Assembly (NCBI RefSeq): GCF_004116725.1
Contig: NZ_PDKG01000003.1
Location: 124,001-188,000, forward strand
DNA length: 64,000 nt
Origin: Arcobacter sp. CECT 8986
Lineage (GTDB): Bacteria; Campylobacterota; Campylobacteria; Campylobacterales; Arcobacteraceae
Direction of reading: 5' to 3'
The number at the start of each line of letters is the position of its first letter. Position 1 is the first letter of the stretch. Below the pieces are notes generated by a model. The model was given only the letters and a program-made list of their open reading frames with translations, searched no databases and had not been told where the DNA came from. Shown here piece by piece: positions 41,590 to 51,644 of this stretch. The position numbers and the translations under genes were made by a program.

Positions 41590-43583
41590 TACATTCCATC
41601 ACACATTTTTTTGTATAAGCTATCTGTTGCTCCTGTAATCTCTTTACATTTCTTAATATATTCATCTTGTTTTTGCTTATTTCCTAATGTTTCATAAGAT
41701 TTAATAATCTCATAATATGACCTTGCTAAATCATCTGGTTTTATTTTTCTATTTAAACTTAGCCCTTCAATCAAATAATCTAAAGCTTTTTGTGTATTAT
41801 TCTTACTTTTTTCATATTTTGCTAACTCTTGCTCTACATAAGGTGAGTAAACCCTTGCTTTATAATCTTTTTGTTTATTATAGAGTCTATTTAATATATC
41901 ATAAGCTTCATCATTTTCATTTTGAGCTAATAAATAAAGATAATATTGATAATAGAAATCTATAATCATAGGATTATTTTCATTTGCTACAATATAATCT
42001 TTATTTTCTTGTGCATACTTATAAAATCTCTTCATTGCTGAAGGTTCATTTAAAGCATTTAAAATCAAAAATCTATATAAAAACTCTTTTTTTAATACTT
42101 CTTCATCATTTACCATTTCAACTTTTGCAGAGAAAGTATTTGCTTCATCAAGTTTATTTAATTTATAAGCCATTTGCTCTAAATATAAATAAAGTTGAGC
42201 ATCTCTACTTGAATTAAAAGCATCTTTTGCAAGCATATATGCTCTTTCATAAGGCTCTTCAATCATACATTTGAAAAATTTATCTTTTGTATCTTTATCT
42301 TCAATTAGTTTTTGTAAAGTCTCTCTTCTTGATGTTCTTAATGTATCTTTTAATAAAGCACACTGACCTTTTTGTAAATACTCTTTTATCATCTCAATAC
42401 TTACAACATCAAAAATATCATTCATACTATCATAACCAAATCTTCGAACTATTGTATTTGATATTTTTTTATAAACTCGTTTTTTCTTTAGTATTGTTTC
42501 ATACTCTTTATTTTTTTTCTCATTCAAAAGTTCTTGTAAAAGTACTTTTTGTTGCATTGATTCTGATGTTACATATTTATTTGAGATAATACTTGGTTTT
42601 ACTTTCCCTTCTCTCATAAATATCTCATCAATATACATTTTTGCTTTATCTACATATTTACCATCAGGATATTTTGCTAATAACTCTTCATATAATTTTT
42701 TTGCTTTTAATAGATATTTAGGTGTACCTTCATACATAATCATATAAGTATTTGCAAGTTTAAAAATAAAACTTTCTACTGCATCTTTGTCTTTTGTTCT
42801 TTTTATTAATTCTGTTAAAATTTTCACACCAAATTCTGGCATTTTTGCATTTACTAGTTTATCAACTTGTTCTAATGCGATATAAGAATCAGTTGCATAA
42901 TAGTTTATATTTTTATCTAAAACTTTTTTTATTAGTTCATATGCTCTATCATATTTATTATCTGCAATATATACATCAAATAACTCATCTGCAACTATTG
43001 TTGCAACAAGCATATTTGTAGTTTTTGTTAGAACTTCATATAATATTCTTTCTGCTCTATCATACTTAAATTGATACTTATATACCTTTGCTAAATGTAT
43101 TTTTCCATAAGCTTTTGTAACGCTATCGTTAAAGTTATTTATAATAATATCAGCAAAATATTTTGCTTCTGTTGTTTTGTTTGATTTTAATTTTAAATCA
43201 ACTAAAAGCATATAAGCTTTTGCAAGTTGGTCTTCTCTAATTTTTGAACTATTAATTGCTTCTTCAAGTTCAACTGTTGCAGAAGTTATAAATCGTCTTG
43301 ATTTTTTCTTCAAAGATAATTCTGCATATAAAATATAGATATCTGATTCTAATAGTTTAATTTTATTTTTGTTTTTAAAATCTTTTATTTGAGTGTAAGC
43401 ATCATCAATCTTACCATCTCTTGCTAATTTTCTAGCATTGTTAATAATATCAAAACCATCAGCAATTGCTTGCTTTTGCTCTTGAGAAATCTGTTCATTT
43501 GCAGAATTTATAAAACTATAATAAAAATCTTTTTTTGCAAATGAAAAAATAGTAAAAAAACATAATAAAATAATAACTTTCAA
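41589..43583 (-). CDS. Exported TPR-repeat protein, PflA-like
   Basis: A 664-residue periplasmic protein with a signal peptide at about residues 1-16 (VIILLCFFTIFSFA). Nearly the whole mature chain is helical TPR/Sel1-like repeats, such as AYGKIHLAKVYKYQFKYDRA and NNTQKALDYLIEGLSL. In Campylobacter the TPR protein PflA helps build the disk that positions the stators. This gene sits between flhB and fliI, and size and layout fit PflA, but orthology is inferred. A second TPR gene is at 55148-57145. Confidence 0.65.
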   Translation of the reverse strand: MKVIILLCFFTIFSFAKKDFYYSFINSANEQISQEQKQAIADGFDIINNARKLARDGKIDDAYTQIKDFKNKNKIKLLESDIYILYAELSLKKKSRRFITSATVELEEAINSSKIREDQLAKAYMLLVDLKLKSNKTTEAKYFADIIINNFNDSVTKAYGKIHLAKVYKYQFKYDRAERILYEVLTKTTNMLVATIVADELFDVYIADNKYDRAYELIKKVLDKNINYYATDSYIALEQVDKLVNAKMPEFGVKILTELIKRTKDKDAVESFIFKLANTYMIMYEGTPKYLLKAKKLYEELLAKYPDGKYVDKAKMYIDEIFMREGKVKPSIISNKYVTSESMQQKVLLQELLNEKKNKEYETILKKKRVYKKISNTIVRRFGYDSMNDIFDVVSIEMIKEYLQKGQCALLKDTLRTSRRETLQKLIEDKDTKDKFFKCMIEEPYERAYMLAKDAFNSSRDAQLYLYLEQMAYKLNKLDEANTFSAKVEMVNDEEVLKKEFLYRFLILNALNEPSAMKRFYKYAQENKDYIVANENNPMIIDFYYQYYLYLLAQNENDEAYDILNRLYNKQKDYKARVYSPYVEQELAKYEKSKNNTQKALDYLIEGLSLNRKIKPDDLARSYYEIIKSYETLGNKQKQDEYIKKCKEITGATDSLYKKMCDGM

Positions 43584-43586
43584 CTT

Positions 43587-44639
43587 TTACCTTTTATTCT
43601 TTTTTAACTCAAATACATATGCAAATATCTCTGCAATTGCTTTATAAAATTCACCAGGTATTTCTTGCGAAATTTCAATTTGGTCATGTAAAGATCTTGC
43701 AAGTGCAGGATTTTCAATGATTGGAATATCATTATCCTTTGCAATATCTTTTATTCTCAATGCTATAAAATCAATACCTTTAGCAACTAACTTAGGAGCT
43801 TGGTCAACTTGATTATCATATTTTAAAGCAACTGCATAATGAGTTGGATTTGTAATAACAACATCTGCATCTGGGACATCCGACATCATTCTTTTCATAG
43901 ACATTTGCATTTGAATTCTACGAATTCTAGCTTTTACTTGCGGATCCCCATCCATATTTTTAAATTCATCTTTTATATCTTGTTTACTCATTCTTAAAGA
44001 TTTCATATAATAAAATCTTGTAAAATAAAAATCAATTATAGCAAAAATTATTATAATTAAAAGTATTGCACCTAAATAATAAATAATTAAATTTACCATA
44101 TTGCTTAATGCAGCATGTAAACCCATATTCATCATTCGTAAAAAATCTTCGCCTGTTAAAAGCATCACTATAACCATTACAGACATAATAATTATAAGTT
44201 TAAAAGTAAGCTTTAATGCCTCTCCTGCTTTTTTTAATCCAAAAATATTACCAAACCCTTTAATAGGGTCTAACTTTTGTAAATCAAACTTCAAAGGTGT
44301 TGCAACAAAACCAAATTGAGTCCAATTTGTAACTAAAGTTAATAATACAACAAGTGCAAATAAAGGAGCAAGAGCTAAAATAACAGTCATTACAACAGTA
44401 TATGTAATTGTATAATATACTGTTGCATTTAAATCCTGTCCTATAAAACTATAAATATACATCATCATCTTTTGTATTTGTATCCAAAAATGGCTTGAAA
44501 AGAAAAGTAAATAAATACTCCCAAAAAATAAAATTGCTGCTCCAGTAACCTCCATTGATTTGTTGACGTTACCTTCTTTTTTGGCATCTTCTATCTTCTT
44601 GGGCGTGGGTTCTTCTGTTTTGTCGTCATCATCAGCCAT
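43587..44639 (-). CDS. flhB: Flagellar export switch protein FlhB
   Basis: A 350-residue export-gate protein. Four helices at about 30-210 follow a charged N terminus (DDDKTEEPTPKKIEDAKKEG). The cytoplasmic domain contains the self-cleavage site NPTH in DVVITNPTHYAVALKYD, which sets the switch from hook to filament substrates. Length is typical. It lies between fliR and the TPR gene. Confidence 0.96.
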   Translation of the reverse strand: MADDDDKTEEPTPKKIEDAKKEGNVNKSMEVTGAAILFFGSIYLLFFSSHFWIQIQKMMMYIYSFIGQDLNATVYYTITYTVVMTVILALAPLFALVVLLTLVTNWTQFGFVATPLKFDLQKLDPIKGFGNIFGLKKAGEALKLTFKLIIIMSVMVIVMLLTGEDFLRMMNMGLHAALSNMVNLIIYYLGAILLIIIIFAIIDFYFTRFYYMKSLRMSKQDIKDEFKNMDGDPQVKARIRRIQMQMSMKRMMSDVPDADVVITNPTHYAVALKYDNQVDQAPKLVAKGIDFIALRIKDIAKDNDIPIIENPALARSLHDQIEISQEIPGEFYKAIAEIFAYVFELKKNKR

Positions 44640-44648
44640 AAATCACCT

Positions 44649-45398
44649 CTACTGGAATTTATCAATAAAAAAGTTAGTAAAAGATTCTGCAAATATCTGC
44701 ATACCAAACATCAAAAATAAAAATATAATTGCAAATTTCAATTGAAATGTAATAACAAAAGGAGAAAATGCAGGCATAGATCTTGTTCCATATCCATAAT
44801 AAATATCAAGAATAAAAGAGATAAAGAATAAAGGAAGTGCAAATGCAAATGCAAATGCAAATAATCTATTTATCTCATCAATTATTATTTGTATTCCATC
44901 ATATGAAAAAATATTAAATTGACCTAAATGTATCATAGAAAAACTCTTTACCAAAATTGTAAAAGTCATCTCATACATTCCTGTTTCAAAAAATAAAACC
45001 AATGCAATTAAGTATAATAACCTATTTACAATACCTTCTTGTGTTCCTGTTGAAGGGTCAAACATATTTGCCATAGATAAAGCAGTAGAGTATTCAACTA
45101 ACTCTCCCATAATTCTAACAGCAGAAAAGACAACTTGAACAAAGAAAGAAGCAACAAGACCTAATGTTATCTCTGTAATTAAAGATAATACAAACATATC
45201 TTGAGTTATTGTATTTTGAACCTCAACAAGAGGAAATAAAAAAGTTGTAATAAAAAATGCAAATGCTACTCTAATTGTTGGATTTATTGAATTATGTCCA
45301 AAAACTGGCATAAAAGCTACAAAAGCTAGTATCCTTGCAAAAAGAAGAGAAAATTTAAAAACAACATCTTGATTTAATAGTGATAAAAAAGCTTCCAT
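44649..45398 (-). CDS. fliR: Flagellar export protein FliR
   Basis: A 249-residue membrane protein with about six helices. Recognisable segments are RILAFVAFMPVFGHNSINPT and, later, LGLVASFFVQVVFSAVRIMG; the C-terminal part ends FTNFFIDKF. It forms the core of the export channel with FliP/FliQ. It shares one base with the stop of the fliK-like gene. Confidence 0.93.
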   Translation of the reverse strand: MEAFLSLLNQDVVFKFSLLFARILAFVAFMPVFGHNSINPTIRVAFAFFITTFLFPLVEVQNTITQDMFVLSLITEITLGLVASFFVQVVFSAVRIMGELVEYSTALSMANMFDPSTGTQEGIVNRLLYLIALVLFFETGMYEMTFTILVKSFSMIHLGQFNIFSYDGIQIIIDEINRLFAFAFAFALPLFFISFILDIYYGYGTRSMPAFSPFVITFQLKFAIIFLFLMFGMQIFAESFTNFFIDKFQ

Positions 45399-48082
45399 TA
45401 CATATAATTTGAGATATCTTCTTCATTAGATTTTGTTTTATTCATATTTGCAATAGAATTTAATATATCATTTGAAGATGTACCTCTTTGTGAGCCTTGT
45501 CCTTGGCCTTGATTATATCCACTTCCACTATTTCCATTACTATCATCTGAATTAAAATCTAAGTTAAATTCAGTATCTGAATCAAAAGTTCTTAATAATG
45601 CACTTCTTAATCCTGATTCATTATTTGTAAAAGCATCAAGTGTAGAAGAGTTAGAGATATTTAAACTAATACTTAAACTATTTGAATCTCTATCACCTTT
45701 TCTCATCATAATAGCAATATTCCCTAATTGTGCAGGCATTAAGTTAATTCTAAAAGCAGTAACTGGTGGTTTATAGTTTTCATACATTCTTCTTGCAATA
45801 TCAGACATCATAGAAGACATTTGTTGTTGCGCACCAATAATTCTACTTTGAATACTCATAGCAAGTGTTGTTGGAACATTTACAGTAACATCTGGTATAT
45901 CAGTTTGTACTTGTTGAGGATTTGTTGTTTGTTGGTTTTGTTGTGTTTGTAAACTTTGTGAAGCTTGTGTAGATAATTTACTTTTTGCTAAATCATCCAT
46001 TAAATCTTTATTTAATGTCATTTTTTCAATAAAATTATCTCTACTTATATCTTTTACTGCTGCTTTTTCTATTACTTCAACTTTTGCATCTGTTAAATTT
46101 AAATATAGCTTTTCTGCACCTTTTTTTATATCTGATACACTATTTCCATCTTTTACAGTTTTTACACCTTCATACTTAGCAATTAAAGATTGATTCTCTA
46201 TACTATTTTTTTGAGAACTTAAATATATATTTGTTAAAAAATCATTTTTTTGAGCAGCTTTATCTTGAACTTGATTTTGTTGAACTAAAATAGTTTTATC
46301 ATCTTTTACTTTATTATCTTCAACTACATTTTTTTCCAAAACTTTTTCAGTAGCTATTTTACTATTTTCAACACTATTTGATAATTTTTCACTAGTTTGT
46401 TCTTTTTGAGGTACTTTTGCTGATTCATCTAATTTATTTGAAGATAAATCTACTTTTTCATTTATATTTGTATTTAGCTTTGATAATTCTGTTGCAACTT
46501 TTTCATTTTTTGGTGAAGTTAAACTATCTGAACTATTTGAAATATTTGTAGATATTTGCTCTTTTGGATTTTTTTGTTCACTTGATAACTCTTGTGTATT
46601 ATCTTTTATATTCTGTGAAGATTCTTTTGTCAAAATCTTTTCTTCAACTTTTGAATTATTAATCTCTTTTGAATTAGCAGATTTATTTTCTAAAGGTGTT
46701 TGTTTTATTTCTGTATCATTTAAAGAATCATCAACTTGCTGTTTATTACTATTTACTAAAGTCTTATTATTATTTAGTTCTTTATTTGATGCTACTTTAC
46801 TTTCTTGAGTGTTTACTTTTATATCTTTTTCTTCTTTAACATCAATATTATTAACTTTTATCTCTTCTTTTGATTCAACTTTAGTATTATCTAAAGATTT
46901 TTCATCACTAATATTATCTTTTATATTTAGATTTTTTGACTTATCTATATTATTTTGTTGATTAACTATTTTTGTAGAGTCTTGTGTTGCCTCAACATTT
47001 TTAGTTGTAGGTTGTTTATTTTCTATTTTAGAACTGTTATTTTGAGTATTTTGATTTTTTATATTTTCTGATAAATTACTATTTTGATTAATAACTTGAT
47101 TATTTGTAACTTGAGTTTGAGATTGATTTACAGTTTCAGTTTTTACTTGTTCTACTTTAGTAGTTGAACTATCTTCATTTTGTGTTGAATCTATTTTATT
47201 ATTTAGTAATTCATCACTTACTTTAGTATTTTTTACTTCTTGAGTAGAAGTATCTTCATTACTATTAGTTTTATTTAGCAACTCATCATTTGATTTTGTT
47301 TCTGATTTATCTTTTGTATTTGTTTTATCTTTTGTATCTATATTATCAACTAAAGAAGAAGTATCTTTTTTTGCTTCATTTGGTGTTTTACTATTTGATT
47401 CATCTTTTAAATCAACTACTTTATTTTTTGAATCAACTTCTTTATTATCATCAGTTACTTTCTCATCACTTGATGAACTGTTTGTATTTTTTAAAATATC
47501 CGAAGAAGAATCTTTTTCTTTAGTAGATATATCTTTTGTATTTGTTTTGTTTTCTTTGTTTTCTATTTCGCTATTTTGCTCTTTAGATGTAATAGTTCCA
47601 TCTTTATTTACGTTAGTATCAGTAGTATTTTTATCTAATTTTGTAGTGTCACTATTTTTAGTGCCATCACTTGTTTTAGTAGTTATATTTTTCTTAGCTT
47701 CTAAAATCATTCTATCTAACATTGATAATGATTTTTCATTAGTTTTAGAAGTTTTTGTTTCTACATCTTTACTATTTGAATCAGAAGAATCATCTTTTTT
47801 TTCAGTTTTTGAAACTTCAGTTGTTTTGTCTTTTGGTTCAGTTTTTGAAGAAGTAGTCTCTTTTGTATCTTTATTATTTGCAACTATATCTTTTTCATTG
47901 CTTTGTGATTTATTATCAATACTTTCATCTTCATTTTTAGAATTTGCCACTTTTTCACTACTTTTTTGTAATAGCGAATCAAATAATGAAGTTCCTTCTT
48001 TTTTTGAAGAAGTAGTCTCTTTAGAAGATGAACTAACATCAGATTTAGTTTTTGATGTTGATAATAAATCAATTTGTGCCAT
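45398..48082 (-). CDS. fliK: FliK-like flagellar hook-length control protein with very long low-complexity region
   Basis: An 894-residue protein. Residues about 10-640 are low-complexity, rich in Ser, Lys, Thr, Asn, Asp and Glu, and almost free of hydrophobics, consistent with a disordered ruler. The C-terminal Flg_hook domain (about 755-830) is recognisable by PVTAFRINLMPAQLGNIAIM and SLSISLNISNSSTLDAFT. It is followed by a Gly/Ser/Gln-rich stretch. In Salmonella FliK (405 residues) length sets hook length; this one is much longer. The start follows four bases after flgC. Low-complexity DNA gives misleading open frames on the other strand. Confidence 0.88.
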   Translation of the reverse strand: MAQIDLLSTSKTKSDVSSSSKETTSSKKEGTSLFDSLLQKSSEKVANSKNEDESIDNKSQSNEKDIVANNKDTKETTSSKTEPKDKTTEVSKTEKKDDSSDSNSKDVETKTSKTNEKSLSMLDRMILEAKKNITTKTSDGTKNSDTTKLDKNTTDTNVNKDGTITSKEQNSEIENKENKTNTKDISTKEKDSSSDILKNTNSSSSDEKVTDDNKEVDSKNKVVDLKDESNSKTPNEAKKDTSSLVDNIDTKDKTNTKDKSETKSNDELLNKTNSNEDTSTQEVKNTKVSDELLNNKIDSTQNEDSSTTKVEQVKTETVNQSQTQVTNNQVINQNSNLSENIKNQNTQNNSSKIENKQPTTKNVEATQDSTKIVNQQNNIDKSKNLNIKDNISDEKSLDNTKVESKEEIKVNNIDVKEEKDIKVNTQESKVASNKELNNNKTLVNSNKQQVDDSLNDTEIKQTPLENKSANSKEINNSKVEEKILTKESSQNIKDNTQELSSEQKNPKEQISTNISNSSDSLTSPKNEKVATELSKLNTNINEKVDLSSNKLDESAKVPQKEQTSEKLSNSVENSKIATEKVLEKNVVEDNKVKDDKTILVQQNQVQDKAAQKNDFLTNIYLSSQKNSIENQSLIAKYEGVKTVKDGNSVSDIKKGAEKLYLNLTDAKVEVIEKAAVKDISRDNFIEKMTLNKDLMDDLAKSKLSTQASQSLQTQQNQQTTNPQQVQTDIPDVTVNVPTTLAMSIQSRIIGAQQQMSSMMSDIARRMYENYKPPVTAFRINLMPAQLGNIAIMMRKGDRDSNSLSISLNISNSSTLDAFTNNESGLRSALLRTFDSDTEFNLDFNSDDSNGNSGSGYNQGQGQGSQRGTSSNDILNSIANMNKTKSNEEDISNYM

Positions 48083-48085
48083 TAT

Positions 48086-48553
48086 TTAGCCTTTTAATAT
48101 ATCCAATGTTTTTGTATCTATACTTTTATGTGTATTAAAAGAAGCAATATTCGCTTCATATGATCTTTGTGCTTCTATTAGATTTACCATTTCAATTACT
48201 GGGTTTATATTTGGATAAGCAACATATCCTTCTTCATTTGCATCTGGATGTGCAGGTTCATATCTCATAATTGGGTCTGCATCATTTTGAACAATTGATT
48301 TAACACCAACCCCTCTTAATTTTGCATCGTTTATATCTTTTGCAGAATCTTCATCAAAACTATCGTCGTTATTAGCTTTGTTTGATTTATGCATTAATAC
48401 TTCTTCAAAAACAACATCTTGTTTTTTATATGGACCACCATCAGCAGTGTGAGTAGTTTGAGCATTTGCTATATTTGCACTTACAATATTTATTCTTGTT
48501 CTTTGTGCACTCATTCCTGAAGTTGCAACATCGTAACCATCAAAAAATCCCAT
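48086..48553 (-). CDS. flgC: Flagellar proximal rod protein FlgC
   Basis: A 155-residue rod protein. The N-terminal rod motif is DVATSGMSAQRTRINIVSAN and the C-terminal one VEMVNLIEAQRSYEANIASF (near VIEMVN). Length is typical of FlgC. It sits with fliE, as usual, though flgB is not in the window. Confidence 0.94.
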   Translation of the reverse strand: MGFFDGYDVATSGMSAQRTRINIVSANIANAQTTHTADGGPYKKQDVVFEEVLMHKSNKANNDDSFDEDSAKDINDAKLRGVGVKSIVQNDADPIMRYEPAHPDANEEGYVAYPNINPVIEMVNLIEAQRSYEANIASFNTHKSIDTKTLDILKG

Positions 48554-48566
48554 AAATACCCCTTAA

Positions 48567-48869
48567 TTAAGCTTGGATTCTACTAATTTCTTTAAATGCA
48601 GCAATCGCTTTATTTTTAACTTCTAAACCTAATCTTAGTGATAAGTCAGCCTCTTCTATTCTTTGTGCAGCTTCTTGTAAATTTGTAACTTTACCAGTTG
48701 CAATATCATTCATAGCATTATACCCATCAATTTGTCTATTATTCACATCTTCTACTGCACCTTTTAACAAATCAGAAAAAGAGCCGTGATTATCATTTTG
48801 TTGTTTATTTATGCTATTGTTTGATACACCTAAAGAACTAATTTGATCATTAATTGAAGAAATATTCAT
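48567..48869 (-). CDS. fliE: Flagellar hook-basal body protein FliE
   Basis: A 100-residue adaptor between MS ring and rod. The C-terminal FliE signature is recognisable: AAQRIEEADLSLRLGLEVKN and AIAAFKEISRIQ. It lies 13 bases before flgC. Length is typical. Confidence 0.93.
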   Translation of the reverse strand: MNISSINDQISSLGVSNNSINKQQNDNHGSFSDLLKGAVEDVNNRQIDGYNAMNDIATGKVTNLQEAAQRIEEADLSLRLGLEVKNKAIAAFKEISRIQA

Positions 48870-48880
48870 TTTTACCTACC

Positions 48881-49204
48881 TTACTCTTTTTTTTCACCTG
48901 CATTTGCAGCATCTTGGATACTTAACTCAGCCAACATTGCATCGATCTTCTCAGAATTATATTTAAAATCTAACTCTTTTCTTTTATTGTCTAAGTTAAA
49001 TAACAAAATTATCAAAGATAGCATCATATTAGAGACACCCTTTAAAACGACAGTTACTCCTACGATACCAAAAAGCATCTCTAAAGGAGTAAATAATTCT
49101 GCATTAATTACAAAAAATATTAGCGTTGCAAAAAAGCCAGTAGCGATATATAATTTAAATATACCACTATTTACTACATTTTGCGAGAACTTTTCTACTA
49201 TCAT
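48881..49204 (-). CDS. Small membrane protein in flagellar cluster, unknown
   Basis: A 107-residue protein with two helices, about 17-37 (LYIATGFFATLIFFVI) and 44-68 (MLFGIVGVTVVLKGVSNMML), then a charged helical tail. No family was recognised. It lies between flhG and fliE, 11 bases from fliE, so a flagellar assembly or positioning role is likely, but only by context. Confidence 0.7.
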   Translation of the reverse strand: MIVEKFSQNVVNSGIFKLYIATGFFATLIFFVINAELFTPLEMLFGIVGVTVVLKGVSNMMLSLIILLFNLDNKRKELDFKYNSEKIDAMLAELSIQDAANAGEKKE

Positions 49205-49279
49205 AGTATCTACAGCTCTTTATTTAAAACACTAATAAGAAAAAATATATTTCTGTAATATACAGACACACTAACTACC

Positions 49280-50113
49280 TTATTTGATATTTCTTAGTAA
49301 TGCATCTATTATTAATTGCAGTTGTCTAGTTGAGCTATCATCTCTAAACTCAAAACTAAATAATTTTCTTAACCGGCCAGTTGTTGAAATATTTGCAGAT
49401 GTCGATACATTACCTATATATTTTACCATAAAATTTTTATTTAATCTATTTTTTTTTGCTAAATTTATTAAAGAATTTGAAATTGTATCGCCTATTTGAT
49501 GATTTTTTGTGTGGTTAAAACACAGCATAAGCTGTTCTTTATCTTTGGACAACATTTTCATTAGAGCATATAGGTCTGTAAGGGCACTTGGATCAGTAGT
49601 TGTTACTGCTAAAATATTATCAGAAATTGCTAAAAACTCTTTTACATAATCATTTAATCCAGCACCAGTATCAACTAAAACTATATCAAATTTATTTAAA
49701 CTGATAATGTCTTGAACTATACGTGCAAAAACAAATGAATTAGAATAATTTGAGTATCTATAACCACTCTTTCCCGCAACTAAAAATACATCTTTGTAAG
49801 CAGTTTGTAAAAGTACATCTTCTACTGTAACTTTTCCATCAATATAATCAAATAGTGTATATTTAGGTTTTATATCAAAAAGTACTTGCATATTTGCTAA
49901 GCCAATATCTGCATCAACTACGGCTACTTTAAATCCTCTTGAAGAGAGTAAATATGCAATATTACCAGCAAATGTAGACTTTCCAACTCCACCTTTTCCT
50001 GAAGTAATAGTAACAAGTTTTGTTTTTGATTTTTGAGAGTTTCTTTTTGTTAAGCTAATTAGCTTACTTGCTTGACTTGATATAGAATTAAACACTCTTA
50101 TCTCCTTGGACAA
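49280..50113 (-). CDS. flhG: Flagellar number regulator FlhG (MinD-like ATPase)
   Basis: A 277-residue ParA/MinD-family ATPase. The deviant Walker A is SGKGGVGKSTFAGN; VVDADIGLANMQVLFD and VLVDTGAGLND follow. FlhG limits flagellar number with FlhF and, in Campylobacter, also affects division. The N-terminal extension carries an Arg/Ser-rich segment. It overlaps flhF by 16 bases. Confidence 0.94.
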   Translation of the reverse strand: MSKEIRVFNSISSQASKLISLTKRNSQKSKTKLVTITSGKGGVGKSTFAGNIAYLLSSRGFKVAVVDADIGLANMQVLFDIKPKYTLFDYIDGKVTVEDVLLQTAYKDVFLVAGKSGYRYSNYSNSFVFARIVQDIISLNKFDIVLVDTGAGLNDYVKEFLAISDNILAVTTTDPSALTDLYALMKMLSKDKEQLMLCFNHTKNHQIGDTISNSLINLAKKNRLNKNFMVKYIGNVSTSANISTTGRLRKLFSFEFRDDSSTRQLQLIIDALLRNIK

Positions 50114-51252
50114 GAGTTATTCATAAAACAATCTATTAAAAAAGATGCATCTGAGACAATTAAATCATCAGGAACATTTTGTCCCACAGAAAAATATGTA
50201 ATTGATTTTTTTGTTTTATGTGCAAAAGATATCAAGTTACCAAAACTTTTAGTCTCATCCAATTTAGTAAATGTAAGATAATCGATATTTAATCTTGAAT
50301 AATTTGCATAAATATCAGTTAAATCACTTTGCTTTACATTTGCAGGTAGAACTAAAATCTTCTCAATTGGCAAATCCTCTACCCTATTTTGATACTCATT
50401 AATTAATTCAATTTTATCAACATCATATTGGCTAGAACCAGCTGTATCTATAAATATATAATTACAATCTTTTAATCTTAATAGTGCTTCTATTAAATCT
50501 TCTGGATTTTTTACAACTTCTAAAGGTAATCTCATGATATTTGTATAAGCTTGCAATTGCTCAATTGCACCAACTCTAAATGAGTCTAATGTAACAATAC
50601 CAACTTTATAATTTTGTCCTAATTTATAAGCATATCTTGCTGCTAGTTTTGCAATTGTAGTAGTTTTACCAACGCCTGTTGGACCAACCATCATAGTAAT
50701 TTTTCTTTGATGTTTTCTTAATGGTATTTCATGCTTAATAGGCAGTATTCTTCTTAAAATTAATTTGAAAAAATCATTAACTTTCTTAGGATTTGCTTTT
50801 AATGCAACTGGAAGTTGTTTAATAGTTTTTTTCATAATTGTATAAGTCATCTCTTGATCAAATTCATTTTGTTCAAAAAGATTATACATATCAGCAAATT
50901 CAGGAGGAATTGTCAAATCATAAAGTTGACTTTTAGGATCCCATAATGTTTTTTGTACTTGTCCTATGGCATCTTGCATCTTTAAAATTTCAGCTCTAAA
51001 GTCATAAACTGAAGCTTGAAATTTTTCATCTTTTCTTGGGTCTTTACTAATGATTTTTTTTGTATATGTTTTCTTTGCTGGAGCAGAAGTTTCATCTTCT
51101 AATGCAACAACAACTTCATACATATCTTTATTACCATCTTTTGCACTAGAGATTTTCTTTGTAGAGATTACAATAGCCTCTTCTCCACACTCCTCTTGTG
51201 CTTTTTTTAAAGCAACTGTTGGTGTTTCACCAAGAAATGATAGCATATTCAT
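50098..51252 (-). CDS. flhF: Flagellar biosynthesis GTPase FlhF
   Basis: A 384-residue SRP-like GTPase that places the flagellum at the pole. The basic N-terminal B domain spans about 1-120. The NG domain has the P-loop GPTGVGKTTTIAKLAARY and FIDTAGSSQYD and, later, TFTKLDETKSFGNLISFA. Length is typical. It forms an overlapping pair with flhG and overlaps the flgA-like gene by four bases. Confidence 0.95.
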   Translation of the reverse strand: MNMLSFLGETPTVALKKAQEECGEEAIVISTKKISSAKDGNKDMYEVVVALEDETSAPAKKTYTKKIISKDPRKDEKFQASVYDFRAEILKMQDAIGQVQKTLWDPKSQLYDLTIPPEFADMYNLFEQNEFDQEMTYTIMKKTIKQLPVALKANPKKVNDFFKLILRRILPIKHEIPLRKHQRKITMMVGPTGVGKTTTIAKLAARYAYKLGQNYKVGIVTLDSFRVGAIEQLQAYTNIMRLPLEVVKNPEDLIEALLRLKDCNYIFIDTAGSSQYDVDKIELINEYQNRVEDLPIEKILVLPANVKQSDLTDIYANYSRLNIDYLTFTKLDETKSFGNLISFAHKTKKSITYFSVGQNVPDDLIVSDASFLIDCFMNNSCPRR

Positions 51253-51644
51253 TCGGCTCGTCCATCTTTATATATTTTTTCAACTTTTCCATCTCTTCTT
51301 TTAATTCGAATATACTCATCATTTTGATAAATTATCTCTCCATTTGTTTCAATTTCTAACGCACCAAATTTAAATACAACAGATTTCTTTTTGAACTCTT
51401 TTATATCTTTAGTACAAATAACTGAACCTTTTTTTATATAGTGAGTAGCTTGATAAACAGCTCCATTTAAATCTGATAATTTTATAGGTGTGCAATACCC
51501 TTCTTTAAAACTATCGACCCTTCTAATCATTAAATCTTTAACGTCAATTTTAGCTTTATAATTTATAACTTTTTTTGTAACAATTAAATCAATTGCATTT
51601 GCGTTGATTAAAAATAATGCAATTATTAAGCTAAGCCTTAACAT
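51249..51644 (-). CDS. flgA: FlgA-like P-ring assembly chaperone (SAF domain)
   Basis: A 131-residue exported protein with a short signal peptide (MLRLSLIIALFLINANA). The region about 55-131 is SAF-like: QATHYIKKGSVICTKDI and IKRRDGKVEKIYKDG, as in the C-terminal half of FlgA. It is shorter than most FlgA proteins and lacks a clear N-terminal domain. The frame is open upstream to 51686, but a signal peptide needs ATG 51644 or the adjoining TTG at 51647, which sits better spaced from GGAGG. Chaperone function is inferred. Confidence 0.65.
   Translation of the reverse strand: MLRLSLIIALFLINANAIDLIVTKKVINYKAKIDVKDLMIRRVDSFKEGYCTPIKLSDLNGAVYQATHYIKKGSVICTKDIKEFKKKSVVFKFGALEIETNGEIIYQNDEYIRIKRRDGKVEKIYKDGRAE

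Noticed and set aside
41717-43021. Several plus-strand frames opposite the TPR gene, rich in Leu, Tyr and His.
   Set aside because: Antisense shadows of an AT-rich helical-repeat gene; no start signals or family resemblance.
47290-48089. Long plus-strand open frames (77 and 180 codons) opposite the fliK-like gene.
   Set aside because: They are rich in Phe, Leu and Ser because the opposing strand encodes Lys/Ser/Thr/Asn low-complexity sequence. There is no ribosome-binding site, and they overlap a real gene completely.
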